From positions 143,481 through 207,480 of the forward strand of contig NZ_JAMFLG010000004.1 in assembly GCF_023502205.1 (NCBI RefSeq): 64,000 bases of DNA, given 5' to 3'. The notes below the pieces were generated by a model, which was not told the origin of the DNA, searched no databases, and saw only the letters and a program-made list of their open reading frames with translations. The translations under genes and the position numbers were made by a program. The DNA comes from Aquiflexum sp. TKW24L. GTDB lineage: Bacteria; Bacteroidota; Bacteroidia; Cytophagales; Cyclobacteriaceae. Numbering within the stretch: position 1 is the first letter of the stretch; the number at the start of each line of letters is the position of its first letter. Positions 45,758-54,305 of this stretch are shown piece by piece.

Positions 45758-46753
45758 ATGTATGTAAATAGAAATTACAGCTTGAAGATGACCTTCAAAT
45801 GGTCCAGAAAACCTTTTTACTATGGAGTTGCTTATGCCGCCGTTATTACCATCCTTTACCAGATCACTGAAATCAAATTTACCCTGCCTTGGGAACCCAT
45901 CAGCATCATAGGCATTGCGGTTTCGTTTTACCTAGGTTTCAAAAACAACTCCTCCTATGACCGTACATGGGAGGCTAGGAAAATCTGGGGAGCTATCGTC
46001 AATGACAGTAGGACATTTGCTACAGCAGTCCTGACATTATTAAATGAGATTCCAAACGAGAACACCGAAGAAATAAAAAAAACCATCATCTACAGACATT
46101 TGGCATGGGTAATCTCCCTAAGACACATGTTGAGGAACCCAAAAACCTGGGAGCATAAGTTTGGTCCAAAAAACATCGTTTTCGTTCCTACTTATGCCGA
46201 AATCCTGAAAAATGGTCTCGATAAGGAACTGGAAGTATACCTGTCAGAATCTGAGCTGCAGCATTTCAAAACCAAATCAAATATTCCCTCTCAAATCCTC
46301 AAAAGACAATCAGATGTTATCAACGAATTGAGACTAAAGGGATTAGTCAGTGATTTCAAACAAGTTTGGTTTCACCAACTGATAGGCAGACTTTATGACA
46401 ATCAGGGCATGTCGGAAAGGATCAAAAACTTTCCCCTTCCCCGGCAATATGCCTCAGTTGCCCTTTGGATGACCTATGTTTTTTGTGCACTGATCCCCTT
46501 TGGGTTGTTAGACATTTTTTTGAAGTCAGATGAGCTATGGTTCTGGATGACGATTCCATTTTCAGGAATGATCATTTGGATTTTTTTCCTGATGGAAAGA
46601 ATTGGGGATTACTCCGAAAATCCCTTTGAAGGTGCCTACAATGATGTACCTATTTCGTCCATCACCAGGGGAATAGAAATCGATTTGAGAGAAATGCTCA
46701 ACGATGAAAATATTCCTAAACCTTACCCCGTGGAGAATGGGTTTTTGATGTAA
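45758..46753 (+). CDS. Bestrophin-family anion channel
   Basis: A 331-residue RFP-TM/bestrophin homologue. The family blocks are PWEPISIIGIAVSFYLGFKNNSSYDRTWEARKIWGAIVNDSRTFA-like (48-92, the neck and channel region) and the C-terminal RIGDYSENPFEGAYNDVPISSITRGIEIDLREML. Hydrophobic helices lie at ~25-45, 48-66, 230-250 and 264-284. Bacterial members form pentameric ion channels of the inner membrane. It has its own promoter gap after the preceding operon. Confidence 0.92.
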   Translation: MYVNRNYSLKMTFKWSRKPFYYGVAYAAVITILYQITEIKFTLPWEPISIIGIAVSFYLGFKNNSSYDRTWEARKIWGAIVNDSRTFATAVLTLLNEIPNENTEEIKKTIIYRHLAWVISLRHMLRNPKTWEHKFGPKNIVFVPTYAEILKNGLDKELEVYLSESELQHFKTKSNIPSQILKRQSDVINELRLKGLVSDFKQVWFHQLIGRLYDNQGMSERIKNFPLPRQYASVALWMTYVFCALIPFGLLDIFLKSDELWFWMTIPFSGMIIWIFFLMERIGDYSENPFEGAYNDVPISSITRGIEIDLREMLNDENIPKPYPVENGFLM

Positions 46754-46797
46754 ATTCACGGCATCACGGACAGCCAGAATTCCGTGGTTCCATTCTT

Positions 46798-47349
46798 ATG
46801 TCCCTAATTTTCAAAACCGCCGAAACCTATGAGGAATTTGTAGGCATCCTTGACCTGCAGCAAGAAAACCACATCAAAAACTTGGATTCCCTTGATCAGG
46901 GATTCGTCTTTGCGGAGCATAGTGTAGAAGATCTTTGGAAGATGAGTTCCTATGCACCACATATCATTGCAAAAGATGACGAATATGTCGCGGCCTATAT
47001 CCTCGCGATGACGGTGGATTGCAAAGAAGACATTGAGATGTTGATCCCCATGTTTGAAGAGTTTGACCAATTGGAATACAAAGGTGTTCCGCTTTCGGAA
47101 TACAATTACCTCGTCGTCGGGCAAGTCGCTGTGGACAAAGGGTATCGTGGACAGGGGATTTTTGACCAATGCTATGAATTGTACAGAGAAGTCCATGGGG
47201 ACAATTTCGATTTTGCCATCACAGAAATTTCCGAGCGCAACTATCGTTCCCTTGCAGCCCATTACCGCGTCGGTTTCCGCGAACTCAGCCGCTACCCCAA
47301 TGCCGATGGAGAAGAGTGGATTATTGTGGTGTGGGATTGGATGGAGTGA
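46798..47349 (+). CDS. GNAT-family acetyltransferase
   Basis: A 183-residue Gcn5-type N-acetyltransferase. The acetyl-CoA pyrophosphate loop is seen in VGQVAVDKGYRGQGIFDQCYELY (motif A, ~103-125), with the motif B region FAITEISERNYRSLAAHYRVGF. The N-terminal half is less conserved, so the acceptor substrate cannot be told. It converges on hisIE. Confidence 0.85.
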   Translation: MSLIFKTAETYEEFVGILDLQQENHIKNLDSLDQGFVFAEHSVEDLWKMSSYAPHIIAKDDEYVAAYILAMTVDCKEDIEMLIPMFEEFDQLEYKGVPLSEYNYLVVGQVAVDKGYRGQGIFDQCYELYREVHGDNFDFAITEISERNYRSLAAHYRVGFRELSRYPNADGEEWIIVVWDWME

Positions 47350-47418
47350 GATGGAATGGACTACAGCGAAATTTGCGTCCCCCTCAATTAATTACTCTGT
47401 TTTTTTGAAGGATACTTT

Positions 47419-48027
47419 TTATTTCCCCCTATGCCTCTTAATCAGCACTTCCATCACTTCATCGAGTTCGATTTCTTTTGCTTCGAGGAGGATAAGGTAA
47501 TGAAAAAGCAGGTCGGCTGCTTCTCCTAAAAATAAGTCTTTGTTGTCATCTTTGGCTTCAATCACGATTTCGACTGCTTCCTCTCCTACTTTTTGAGCGA
47601 TCTTGTTGATGCCTTTTGCAAAGAGCGATGCTGTGTAAGATTTTTCTGTTGGGTTGTTTTTGCGGTCTTTGATGATGTCCCTGAGTTGGTCGATGAAAAG
47701 TGTTTTACTTTTATTTTCTTCAGCAAAGCAGGTATCATCTCCTTTGTGACAAACAGGTCCGACAGGATTGACCCTGACCAGAAGTGTATCATTATCACAA
47801 TCGAGTTTTATTGATTTGAGCATCAGGAAGTTGCCGGAGGTTTCCCCTTTGGTCCAAAGCCGCTGTTTGGTCCGACTGTAAAAAGTAACTTTTCCGGTAG
47901 ATATGGTCAGGTCCAAAGACTCTTGGTTCATGTAACCAAGCATGAGGACTGCACCTGTCACTTCATCCTGTATAATCGCTGGCACGAGTCCATCTACTTT
48001 GTCAAAATCTATATTTAGGTTATTCAT
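47419..48027 (-). CDS. hisI: Phosphoribosyl-AMP cyclohydrolase / PR-ATP pyrophosphatase
   Basis: A fused HisIE of 202 residues from the ATG at 48027 (an upstream ATG in the repeat array is in frame but extends the protein by an unrelated segment). HisI domain ~1-110 with zinc and substrate motifs WTKGETSGN, DCDNDTLLVRV, GPVCHKGDDTCF. HisE domain ~115-202 with EEAVEIVIEAKD and EAADLLFHYLILL. It catalyses steps two and three of histidine synthesis. It follows hisF on the strand, but 420 bp of repeats separate them. Confidence 0.97.
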   Translation of the reverse strand: MNNLNIDFDKVDGLVPAIIQDEVTGAVLMLGYMNQESLDLTISTGKVTFYSRTKQRLWTKGETSGNFLMLKSIKLDCDNDTLLVRVNPVGPVCHKGDDTCFAEENKSKTLFIDQLRDIIKDRKNNPTEKSYTASLFAKGINKIAQKVGEEAVEIVIEAKDDNKDLFLGEAADLLFHYLILLEAKEIELDEVMEVLIKRHRGK

Positions 48028-48062
48028 TACTATTTTCTTGTAATATTTAATTTTCTGATATT

Positions 48063-48440
48063 CTGAAATAAGGTAGAAATAAGGTGGAAACAAGGTAGAT
48101 ATAAATAGAAATAAGGTCAATAGGTGAAGCTTATTTCAATTGCTTTCGCAAAGCATATTTCTACGTTATTTCAGTTTTATTTCCATTTATTTCGCAAAGC
48201 ATATTTCAACATTATTTCAGTTTTTATTTCGCGAAGCATATTTCAACTGTGTTTCTTTAAACAGATATAAAGTGGAAATAAGGTAGATATCAATAGAAAT
48301 TAGGCCAGGCGGAGAAGCTTATTTCAATTTATTTCGCGAAGCATATTTCTACGTTATTTCAGTTTTATTTCCATTTATTTCGCGAAGCATATTTCTACCT
48401 TATTTCGGTTTTTATTTCGTGAAGCGTATTTCTACTATAT
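48063..48440. repeat. Tandem repeat array inside the his cluster
   Basis: Two ~165 bp copies with a period of 188 bp (markers 'gaagcttatttcaatt' at 48126 and 48314). Each contains three subunits of about 40-48 bp built around 'tttcgcgaagcatatttc'. The array also carries 'gaaataaggtagaaat' at its left and the complementary 'atttctaccttatttc' at its right, so it can form a large stem. It lies between hisF and hisIE. Confidence 0.85.
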
Positions 48441-48449
48441 TTCATTTAT

Positions 48450-49205
48450 TTACTTCCTTATTGAGATTCCCTCACTGGTTAAATAAGCTTTGAGTTCAGG
48501 AATTGGGATCTCTTTAAAGTGGAAGATACTTGCAGCTAATGCAGCATCTGCCTTGCCAAAGGTAAATACATCTTTGAAATGTCCGCTATTTCCCGCCCCA
48601 CCGGAAGCAATGACTGGAATCGAAAGCATCGAAGAAATCTCTGCGGTAATCTCATTGGCAAATCCCCCTTTTGTACCGTCATGGTCCATAGAAGTCAGTA
48701 GGATTTCTCCAGCACCACGGTCACAGACTTCCTTTGCCCATGCTTGGGTTTGCAGTATGGTCGGCTTTCTCCCCCCATGGGTATGGACAAAGTCTATCCC
48801 ATCCAAATTTCGGGTATCAATTGCTACGACGACACATTGACTGCCAAATTCCTGCGCCATCTCATTGATGATCTGAGGATTGTTGACAGCCGCTGAATTG
48901 ATGGAAATTTTGTCCGCACCGGCGTTGAGCAGCACTTTTACATCTTCTACAGTGGAAATTCCACCTCCTACGGTAAATGGGATATTGATGGCTTTCGCAA
49001 TCTTGGTAACCAACTCGGCCAAGGTTTTTCGCTTGTCGACTGTGGCGGTGATATCCAAAAATACCAGTTCGTCGGCCCCTTCATCAGAGTAAATCTTGGC
49101 CAACTCTACCGGATCTCCTGCATCGCGCAACTGGACAAAATTTACTCCTTTGACTGTTCTGCCGTCTTTGATATCAAGGCAGGGGATTATTCTTTTTGTT
49201 AACAT
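48450..49205 (-). CDS. hisF: Imidazole glycerol phosphate synthase cyclase subunit
   Basis: 251 residues from the ATG at 49205 ([15 protein letters not shown]); a longer frame upstream is unrelated. TIM barrel with catalytic Asp in [12 protein letters not shown] (D11) and VVAIDTRN (D130), the phosphate loops VGGGIST and ASGGAGN, and complete C-terminus. It works with HisH, not found here, to make IGP and AICAR. It is followed by the repeat array and then hisIE. Confidence 0.98.
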   Translation of the reverse strand: MLTKRIIPCLDIKDGRTVKGVNFVQLRDAGDPVELAKIYSDEGADELVFLDITATVDKRKTLAELVTKIAKAINIPFTVGGGISTVEDVKVLLNAGADKISINSAAVNNPQIINEMAQEFGSQCVVVAIDTRNLDGIDFVHTHGGRKPTILQTQAWAKEVCDRGAGEILLTSMDHDGTKGGFANEITAEISSMLSIPVIASGGAGNSGHFKDVFTFGKADAALAASIFHFKEIPIPELKAYLTSEGISIRK

Positions 49206-49432
49206 TTTTTTAAGACAAAATACAGGAGACTTGAGACAAGAGACAAAAGAGCCCAGTAATAAAAGGCATGAATCTAGAGCAAAAGATTTGAGCCCCGAAA
49301 TGGAGAATTGAGTCAAATGATTCACTCAATTATTAAAGTTTTAAAAGAAGTTCGGTCTCAACTTTTCAACCTTGAAACCTTCCTAACTTTCAAATTTTTT
49401 AATTAACCTTTCTTCCTTTTAACCAAAATCGA

Positions 49433-50851
49433 TCATGGGAAAATTCCCAAATCCATGTAGCTGACTGAGATTCTTTCCAATGCCAATATAAATCCGGCAG
49501 TCCGGAGACTTTTGATGTTTTTTTCTTGTCTCACTTTATTCATGGCATGATATGCATTGACCATGGTTTCTTCCAAACCGGAAAGTACCAAGTCCCTTTC
49601 GGAAGCACCTCTAATCAGTCCTTCTTTTTCATCATCTGTAAATTCCTCTCCGGTTGCATTTTCGATCGTTCCAAGAAGCTTTCTGTATTTTTCTTGGTCA
49701 TATCGTTTTTCGAGTTTACCGAAAGAGACGCGGGAAAGGTTTTTGAGCCATTCAAAATACGAGACTGTAACCCCACCGGCATTCAAGTACATATCAGGTA
49801 TAATCATGATCCCTTTTTCAAGAAGAATTTTCTCAGCTTCTTGGGTTACCGGTCCATTTGCAGCTTCTCCGATGATCTTGGCTTGGATCTTGGCAGCATT
49901 ATCTTTTGTGATCTGATTTTCTAAGGCTGCAGGCACTAGGATATCACAGGCATAGGTCAGCAATTCTTTACTTTTCTCGACAAATACTCCCGATGAATAC
50001 CCTTTGAATCCACCTGTTTGGGTTTGGTATTTTTTCAAGGACTCAATATTGATTCCCTTTTCATCGAAGATTCCGCCGTTCCATTCTGCGACTGCGATCA
50101 CTTTCGCTCCAGCTTCACTTAAGTATTTGGCAGAATAAAATCCGACATTACCAAGACCTTGGATGATTACAGTTTTTCCTCTCAGTCCGGTACTCAAACC
50201 AAGTTTAGCCATATCCTCAGCTACACCCACAGCCTCTCTGATTCCAAAATAAACACCTTGCCCTGTGGCTTCTGTCCTACCGTCGATCCCGTGTTGGGAA
50301 AGGGGCTTGCCGGTCACGCATCCTTTGGCATTGATGACTTCGGGATTAAAGGCCTCATAAGTATCGACAATCCAAGCCATTTCTCTTGCACCCGTTCCGT
50401 AATCAGGAGCCGGAACATCGATAGCCGGACCGATAAATTTTTTCTTGATCAATTCGGAAGTATATCTTCTGGTAATCCTTTCGAGCTGGTTGGCAGTATA
50501 TTTCTTTGGATCCAAGCTTACCCCACCTTTAGCACCTCCAAAAGGCACATTCACCAAGGCACATTTGTATGTCATCAGAGCGGCAAGACCCTTCACTTCT
50601 TCCTCATCCACATGGTCACTATATCTGATTCCCCCTTTGCAAGGGAGTTTATGGTGGGAATGCTGGATTCTGAATCCGGTGAGAGTTTCATATGTCCCGT
50701 CATCGTTTCGGATAGGGAAATGAAATTTGTATATACTGTTACACTCTTTGATTTGCTCCAATAATCCCGGATGAATATCCATGTGCTTGGCAGCTTCGTC
50801 CACAAACCCACAAACATCCTGAAATAAACTGTATTCGGTCTTTTTGATCAT
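49433..50851 (-). CDS. Glu/Leu/Phe/Val dehydrogenase (glutamate type)
   Basis: 472 residues from MIKKTEYSLFQDV at 50851. Substrate domain has KLPCKGGIRYS and VPFGGAKGGV (catalytic Lys). The active-site Asp is in DVPAPDYGTGAREMAWI. The nucleotide domain has VIIQGLGNVG. The length and the C-terminal KNLSRVSFGKLEKRY match NAD-dependent catabolic glutamate dehydrogenases with a C-terminal extension. It joins ammonium and 2-oxoglutarate metabolism; cytoplasmic hexamer. Confidence 0.93.
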   Translation of the reverse strand: MIKKTEYSLFQDVCGFVDEAAKHMDIHPGLLEQIKECNSIYKFHFPIRNDDGTYETLTGFRIQHSHHKLPCKGGIRYSDHVDEEEVKGLAALMTYKCALVNVPFGGAKGGVSLDPKKYTANQLERITRRYTSELIKKKFIGPAIDVPAPDYGTGAREMAWIVDTYEAFNPEVINAKGCVTGKPLSQHGIDGRTEATGQGVYFGIREAVGVAEDMAKLGLSTGLRGKTVIIQGLGNVGFYSAKYLSEAGAKVIAVAEWNGGIFDEKGINIESLKKYQTQTGGFKGYSSGVFVEKSKELLTYACDILVPAALENQITKDNAAKIQAKIIGEAANGPVTQEAEKILLEKGIMIIPDMYLNAGGVTVSYFEWLKNLSRVSFGKLEKRYDQEKYRKLLGTIENATGEEFTDDEKEGLIRGASERDLVLSGLEETMVNAYHAMNKVRQEKNIKSLRTAGFILALERISVSYMDLGIFP

Positions 50852-50905
50852 AAAAACTGGTATTTTGGTTACGGGTCGAAGATACAAATCATTTGACTGA
50901 AGTCC

Positions 50906-52003
50906 TTAATTGGCAGGAATGATATTTCTCAAGATTGCCCAGATATCATCCAAAAAAGTAAAAGGTACCAAAACCTGGTCGGGGCTTTCTCCCATCCGCA
51001 CTAGCACGAGATTTTGTGAAGGGATCACGCAAACGTATTGTCCATCTTTGCCCATGCCACAATACATATCATCTGGAGCATTTGGTGCATAGGATCCGGG
51101 GACTTTGATTTGAACAGTCGGAGGCATAAAAGAGTCTGTGCCATTCAGCCACCAAAGATAGCCGTAGCCTTGGTTGATATTTTGGGAGGGGCTGACCATG
51201 TCTTTTAGGAAGTTTTTGTCTTTGATGATGCTTTCTCCATCCCAGTCACCATTCGCCAAAATCAAAAGCCCAAATCTCGCCATCGATCGGGCATCGCTGA
51301 AAAAAACATTGTTGAATTCGATCCGCTGCCATGCTCCGGTCATACCAATTTTTGACCCGAGTTTTTCATTGAAATATTGGGGAAAGGTTTGCCCTGTTCC
51401 ACCTTCAATCACTTTATCCAAAAGCGTGTAGGGAGCATTGTGGTATGCCCACCTTGTGCCAGGTTCAGCTTTATAGCGGAGCGCCTCCGGCGAAAAATTA
51501 TCCCGACTAGCCACTCCATCGTCCAAGCCGGAGGTCATGGTCAACTGGTGCCAGACTTTGATTTTGACTTCTTGGGTGGGAGTTAAAGATGTCCAGCCTT
51601 TTCCCATATAATCAGAACTTGGTTTTTGGATGTCCAGCTTTCCTTCTTCCTGTGCGATTCCTATCAAGGTTGCGGTGAGGGTTTTGCCTGCCGATGCCCA
51701 ATACCACAATGAATTTTGTTCAAAAGGCTGCCCTCCTGTGATTTTGGTACCAAAATATTCCTCGACGACTATTTTCCCATCCTTAAGAATGATGAATGCA
51801 CGGGAACTGTTGCTTTTTAATAATTTCTTTAGGTCTTCCAGTTTTGCCAAGTCCCAATTGAGAGAAGCCGGAGTCATGGATTCCCAAGTATTTCCGGATA
51901 TTGGCGGGAAATACAAAGCAGATGGGTTGGGATAAGGGGTTTCTTTTTCTGTGCAGGAAAATAATATTGCCAAAAAAAAGAGTAAAAGGTGTGAATTTTT
52001 CAT
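50906..52003 (-). CDS. Lipoprotein beta-lactamase-fold serine hydrolase
   Basis: A 365-residue probable lipoprotein (lipobox ILFSC, Cys17). Penicillin-binding-type motifs: S104-A-G-K107, Y187-H-N189 and a late segment CGMGKDGQYVCVIPSQNLVLV at the third-motif position. It resembles the esterase/6-aminohexanoate-dimer-hydrolase branch. It is not closely similar to the other serine hydrolase at 5200-6516. It lies between the ABC ATPase and glutamate dehydrogenase genes, on the same strand. Substrate unknown. Confidence 0.88.
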   Translation of the reverse strand: MKNSHLLLFFLAILFSCTEKETPYPNPSALYFPPISGNTWESMTPASLNWDLAKLEDLKKLLKSNSSRAFIILKDGKIVVEEYFGTKITGGQPFEQNSLWYWASAGKTLTATLIGIAQEEGKLDIQKPSSDYMGKGWTSLTPTQEVKIKVWHQLTMTSGLDDGVASRDNFSPEALRYKAEPGTRWAYHNAPYTLLDKVIEGGTGQTFPQYFNEKLGSKIGMTGAWQRIEFNNVFFSDARSMARFGLLILANGDWDGESIIKDKNFLKDMVSPSQNINQGYGYLWWLNGTDSFMPPTVQIKVPGSYAPNAPDDMYCGMGKDGQYVCVIPSQNLVLVRMGESPDQVLVPFTFLDDIWAILRNIIPAN

Positions 52004-52080
52004 GGGTGTAGAGATAGATTTTTTTTAAAAAAGATGTGTTCATTAGACAGCGCTACCCAAATCTGGTTTAATTCGAGAAA

Positions 52081-52764
52081 TTACTGCTTTATAATATATC
52101 CGTCCTCCATTTCGATAATTCTATCTGTGCCGGCAGCAAATTCTGCATCGTGGGTGACGATGAGCATGGTCTGCTTGAATTCCTGTGCCAGCTCTTTGAA
52201 AATATTGAAGACGATATCTGAGTTTTTTTTGTCAAGATTGCCTGTCGGCTCGTCGCCCATGATGATGAGAGGATCATTCATCAGGGAGCGTGCGATGGCG
52301 ACCCTTTGTTTTTGCCCACCGGAAAGTTGGTTCGCTTTTTTCAGTGCATGGTCCTGCATGTCAAAAATTTTCAGCTTCTCCATGGCGATGTGTTCGAGTT
52401 CGTGCCGGGATTTCTTGTTGAGTTTCAGGCCGGGAATCATGACATTTTCCAAGACAGAAAATTCATTGAGCAAATAGTGGAACTGGAAGACGAATCCGAT
52501 TTTTTCATTCCGGATTTTGGAAAGATAGCTTGGGCTTTTTCCGGTAATCACCTCCCCGTCAATAGATAATGTACCTTCATAATCCGTATCCATGGTACTG
52601 AGGATATAAAGGAGGGTAGATTTGCCACAACCTGATTTTCCCATGATGGACACGAATTCTCCTCTAGTCACTTTAAAAGTTACCTCTTTCAGCACCTGGG
52701 TTTTATCAGGGCTGTAAAAGTATTTGTTTACTTTTTGTGCTTCGAGGACAGGGGGTTCCTGCAT
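52081..52764 (-). CDS. MacB/LolD-type ABC transporter ATPase
   Basis: A 227-residue ATPase: Walker A MGKSGCGKST (41-50), Q loop FVFQFHYLLNEF, signature LSGGQKQRVAIARSL (~148-162), Walker B LIIMGDEPTGNLD, switch His VTHDAEFA. It belongs with the FtsX-type permease and membrane fusion protein encoded just upstream, completing a MacAB-like exporter. However, it is separated from them by 281 bp of repeats. The start codon is directly preceded by a nine-base repeat leader. Confidence 0.95.
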   Translation of the reverse strand: MQEPPVLEAQKVNKYFYSPDKTQVLKEVTFKVTRGEFVSIMGKSGCGKSTLLYILSTMDTDYEGTLSIDGEVITGKSPSYLSKIRNEKIGFVFQFHYLLNEFSVLENVMIPGLKLNKKSRHELEHIAMEKLKIFDMQDHALKKANQLSGGQKQRVAIARSLMNDPLIIMGDEPTGNLDKKNSDIVFNIFKELAQEFKQTMLIVTHDAEFAAGTDRIIEMEDGYIIKQ

Positions 52765-52825
52765 GTTAGTGGTTGTAGTTATTGAGTGGTTGTAGTTGTT
52801 GTAATGGTTGTCTGCTTCGCGTTGT
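52765..52825. repeat. Nonamer repeat leader before the ABC ATPase gene
   Basis: 'gtggttgta'-type units and 'tggttgtctgcttcgcgttg', nearly the same end piece as at 36601-36619. On the coding strand the run reaches the base before the start codon. Confidence 0.8.
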
Positions 52826-52881
52826 CAGGTTGAGAAGTCGGTATTCTAAGTGAAAATGATTCTCATCAACAAAGACTTCAG

Positions 52882-52907
52882 CTTGTCACCTCGACGAAGG
52901 AGAGTCT
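52882..52907 (-). repeat. Short inverse family C repeat
   Basis: 'cttgtcacctcgacgaagga' with 'gagtct'; complementary in type to 52934-52967 and like 5035-5062. Confidence 0.55.
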
Positions 52908-52933
52908 ATTTTACATTACTTTCATTTATTAAA

Positions 52934-52967
52934 AGATTTCTCAGTCGTACCTCCTTCGAAATGACAA
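52934..52967 (+). repeat. Dispersed intergenic repeat, family C
   Basis: Core 'cagtcgtacctccttcgaaa', with sister copies at 4917-4950 and 36763-36796. Together with 52882-52907 it can form a hairpin. Confidence 0.7.
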
Positions 52968-53045
52968 GTGTAAGCTCTTTCTTGACTTACCGCTATAATA
53001 CTATCTTTTCTCTCGTCTCTCGCTTTTCCCCTCTTGGCTCTCCCC

Positions 53046-54305
53046 TCACTTTCCCCTAATTATCTCCACCGGATCGACGCCACTTGCCTTGCGAGCAGGG
53101 AAATATCCCGCAAAATACGTCGTCACAATACTGAATATCGCCGCAATGATATAATACTTGGGATTGAAATCCACCGGAAAGGTCTTGACCGTCGGAAGTG
53201 CCTCCGTCTCAAAAGGGATCCGCTCAATTCCCAAACCTGCCATAAACCCGAGTATCAATCCGATAGAGCCTCCTACAAAACCGATAGTCAGGGCGATGGT
53301 GATGAAAATATTATTCACATCCCTACCTGAAAAGCCAATGGCCTTCAGGATGGCAATGGTATCCATTTTCTCATAAATCATCATGTTGAGGATATTGTAT
53401 ATCCCAAAACCTGACACTATCAGCAAAGTAATCCCTACCGCATAGCTGATCAAAGTCCTGATATTCGTACCTGTTTCAAACTGTGCATTTACAGTCTGAA
53501 TATCATCGGCATCGATCCCAAAGATATCACGGTAGTCTCGTGCCATAGCAGGAGCAAGGTTAAAGTCCTTCAATTTGACCTGGATATCAGTCACATATGA
53601 GGCCGTTTCTCCAAGCATTTTCTGTACGGTGCCAATGGAGGCGTAAGATTGCACATTGTCAAGATCACCCAAACCTGATTGGTAATAACCCACTACCTTC
53701 AACTGCACCCTGTTGCCCTGAGAGGTAGTCGCTTGGATGACATCCCCGATTTCGGCCATCATCCGATCGGCAGCGCCTTTTCCCAAAATAATGCTGTTGG
53801 AGGTGTTTTTCAAATCAATATAATTCCCAACTGTCACATAATCTGTGAAAGCAAAAAGCTTGCTCTCGGCTTCAACGTCTATACCATTTATGACACCGGT
53901 GATGTCAATGGTCCCGACATTGTAAAAAACCTGTGCGGAGAGCTTTGGTGCCACACCCAATACCCTTGGATCTTCTTCAAGTGTTCTGATAATGGCCTCA
54001 TTGTTATAGATGCTCAGGCGGCTGGCAGCGGGTTTGACTGACCTGATGATATTGTAGAAGTTACTGAATTCATCAGTAAGGTCTATTGGCTGGTTCACCG
54101 ACGGTTTGATTTCATTGTAAAAACGGATATGGGGTGTGCGGTTGAGAATCAGTCCATCCAAAAGTTTATTCAATCCATTCATAAATCCCAATAAAGCGAC
54201 AAACATCGTAATGCTAAAAACAACCCCTACTGCAGCTATCATGGTTTGTTTGAACCGGGCAAGCATCAGCGCCTTGGCTATTTCTAAAATGAGAGAAATT
54301 TTCAT
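53046..54305 (-). CDS. FtsX-type ABC transporter permease (DevC/MacB-like)
   Basis: A 419-residue permease: TM1 ~20-42 (TMIAAVGVVFSITMFVALLGF), a periplasmic MacB-type domain ~45-275, then three helices (~283-310, 330-360, 375-400). It ends FAGYFPARKASGVDPVEIIRG, the classic FtsX tail. Its start overlaps the end of the membrane fusion protein gene by four bases (ATGA). Together with that protein and the ATPase it would expel an unknown compound or lipoprotein. Confidence 0.93.
   Translation of the reverse strand: MKISLILEIAKALMLARFKQTMIAAVGVVFSITMFVALLGFMNGLNKLLDGLILNRTPHIRFYNEIKPSVNQPIDLTDEFSNFYNIIRSVKPAASRLSIYNNEAIIRTLEEDPRVLGVAPKLSAQVFYNVGTIDITGVINGIDVEAESKLFAFTDYVTVGNYIDLKNTSNSIILGKGAADRMMAEIGDVIQATTSQGNRVQLKVVGYYQSGLGDLDNVQSYASIGTVQKMLGETASYVTDIQVKLKDFNLAPAMARDYRDIFGIDADDIQTVNAQFETGTNIRTLISYAVGITLLIVSGFGIYNILNMMIYEKMDTIAILKAIGFSGRDVNNIFITIALTIGFVGGSIGLILGFMAGLGIERIPFETEALPTVKTFPVDFNPKYYIIAAIFSIVTTYFAGYFPARKASGVDPVEIIRGK

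Noticed and set aside
48063..48440. Possible CRISPR array in the his gap
   Set aside because: Units are variable in length and sequence, no constant spacers, no cas genes; it is a decayed tandem array.
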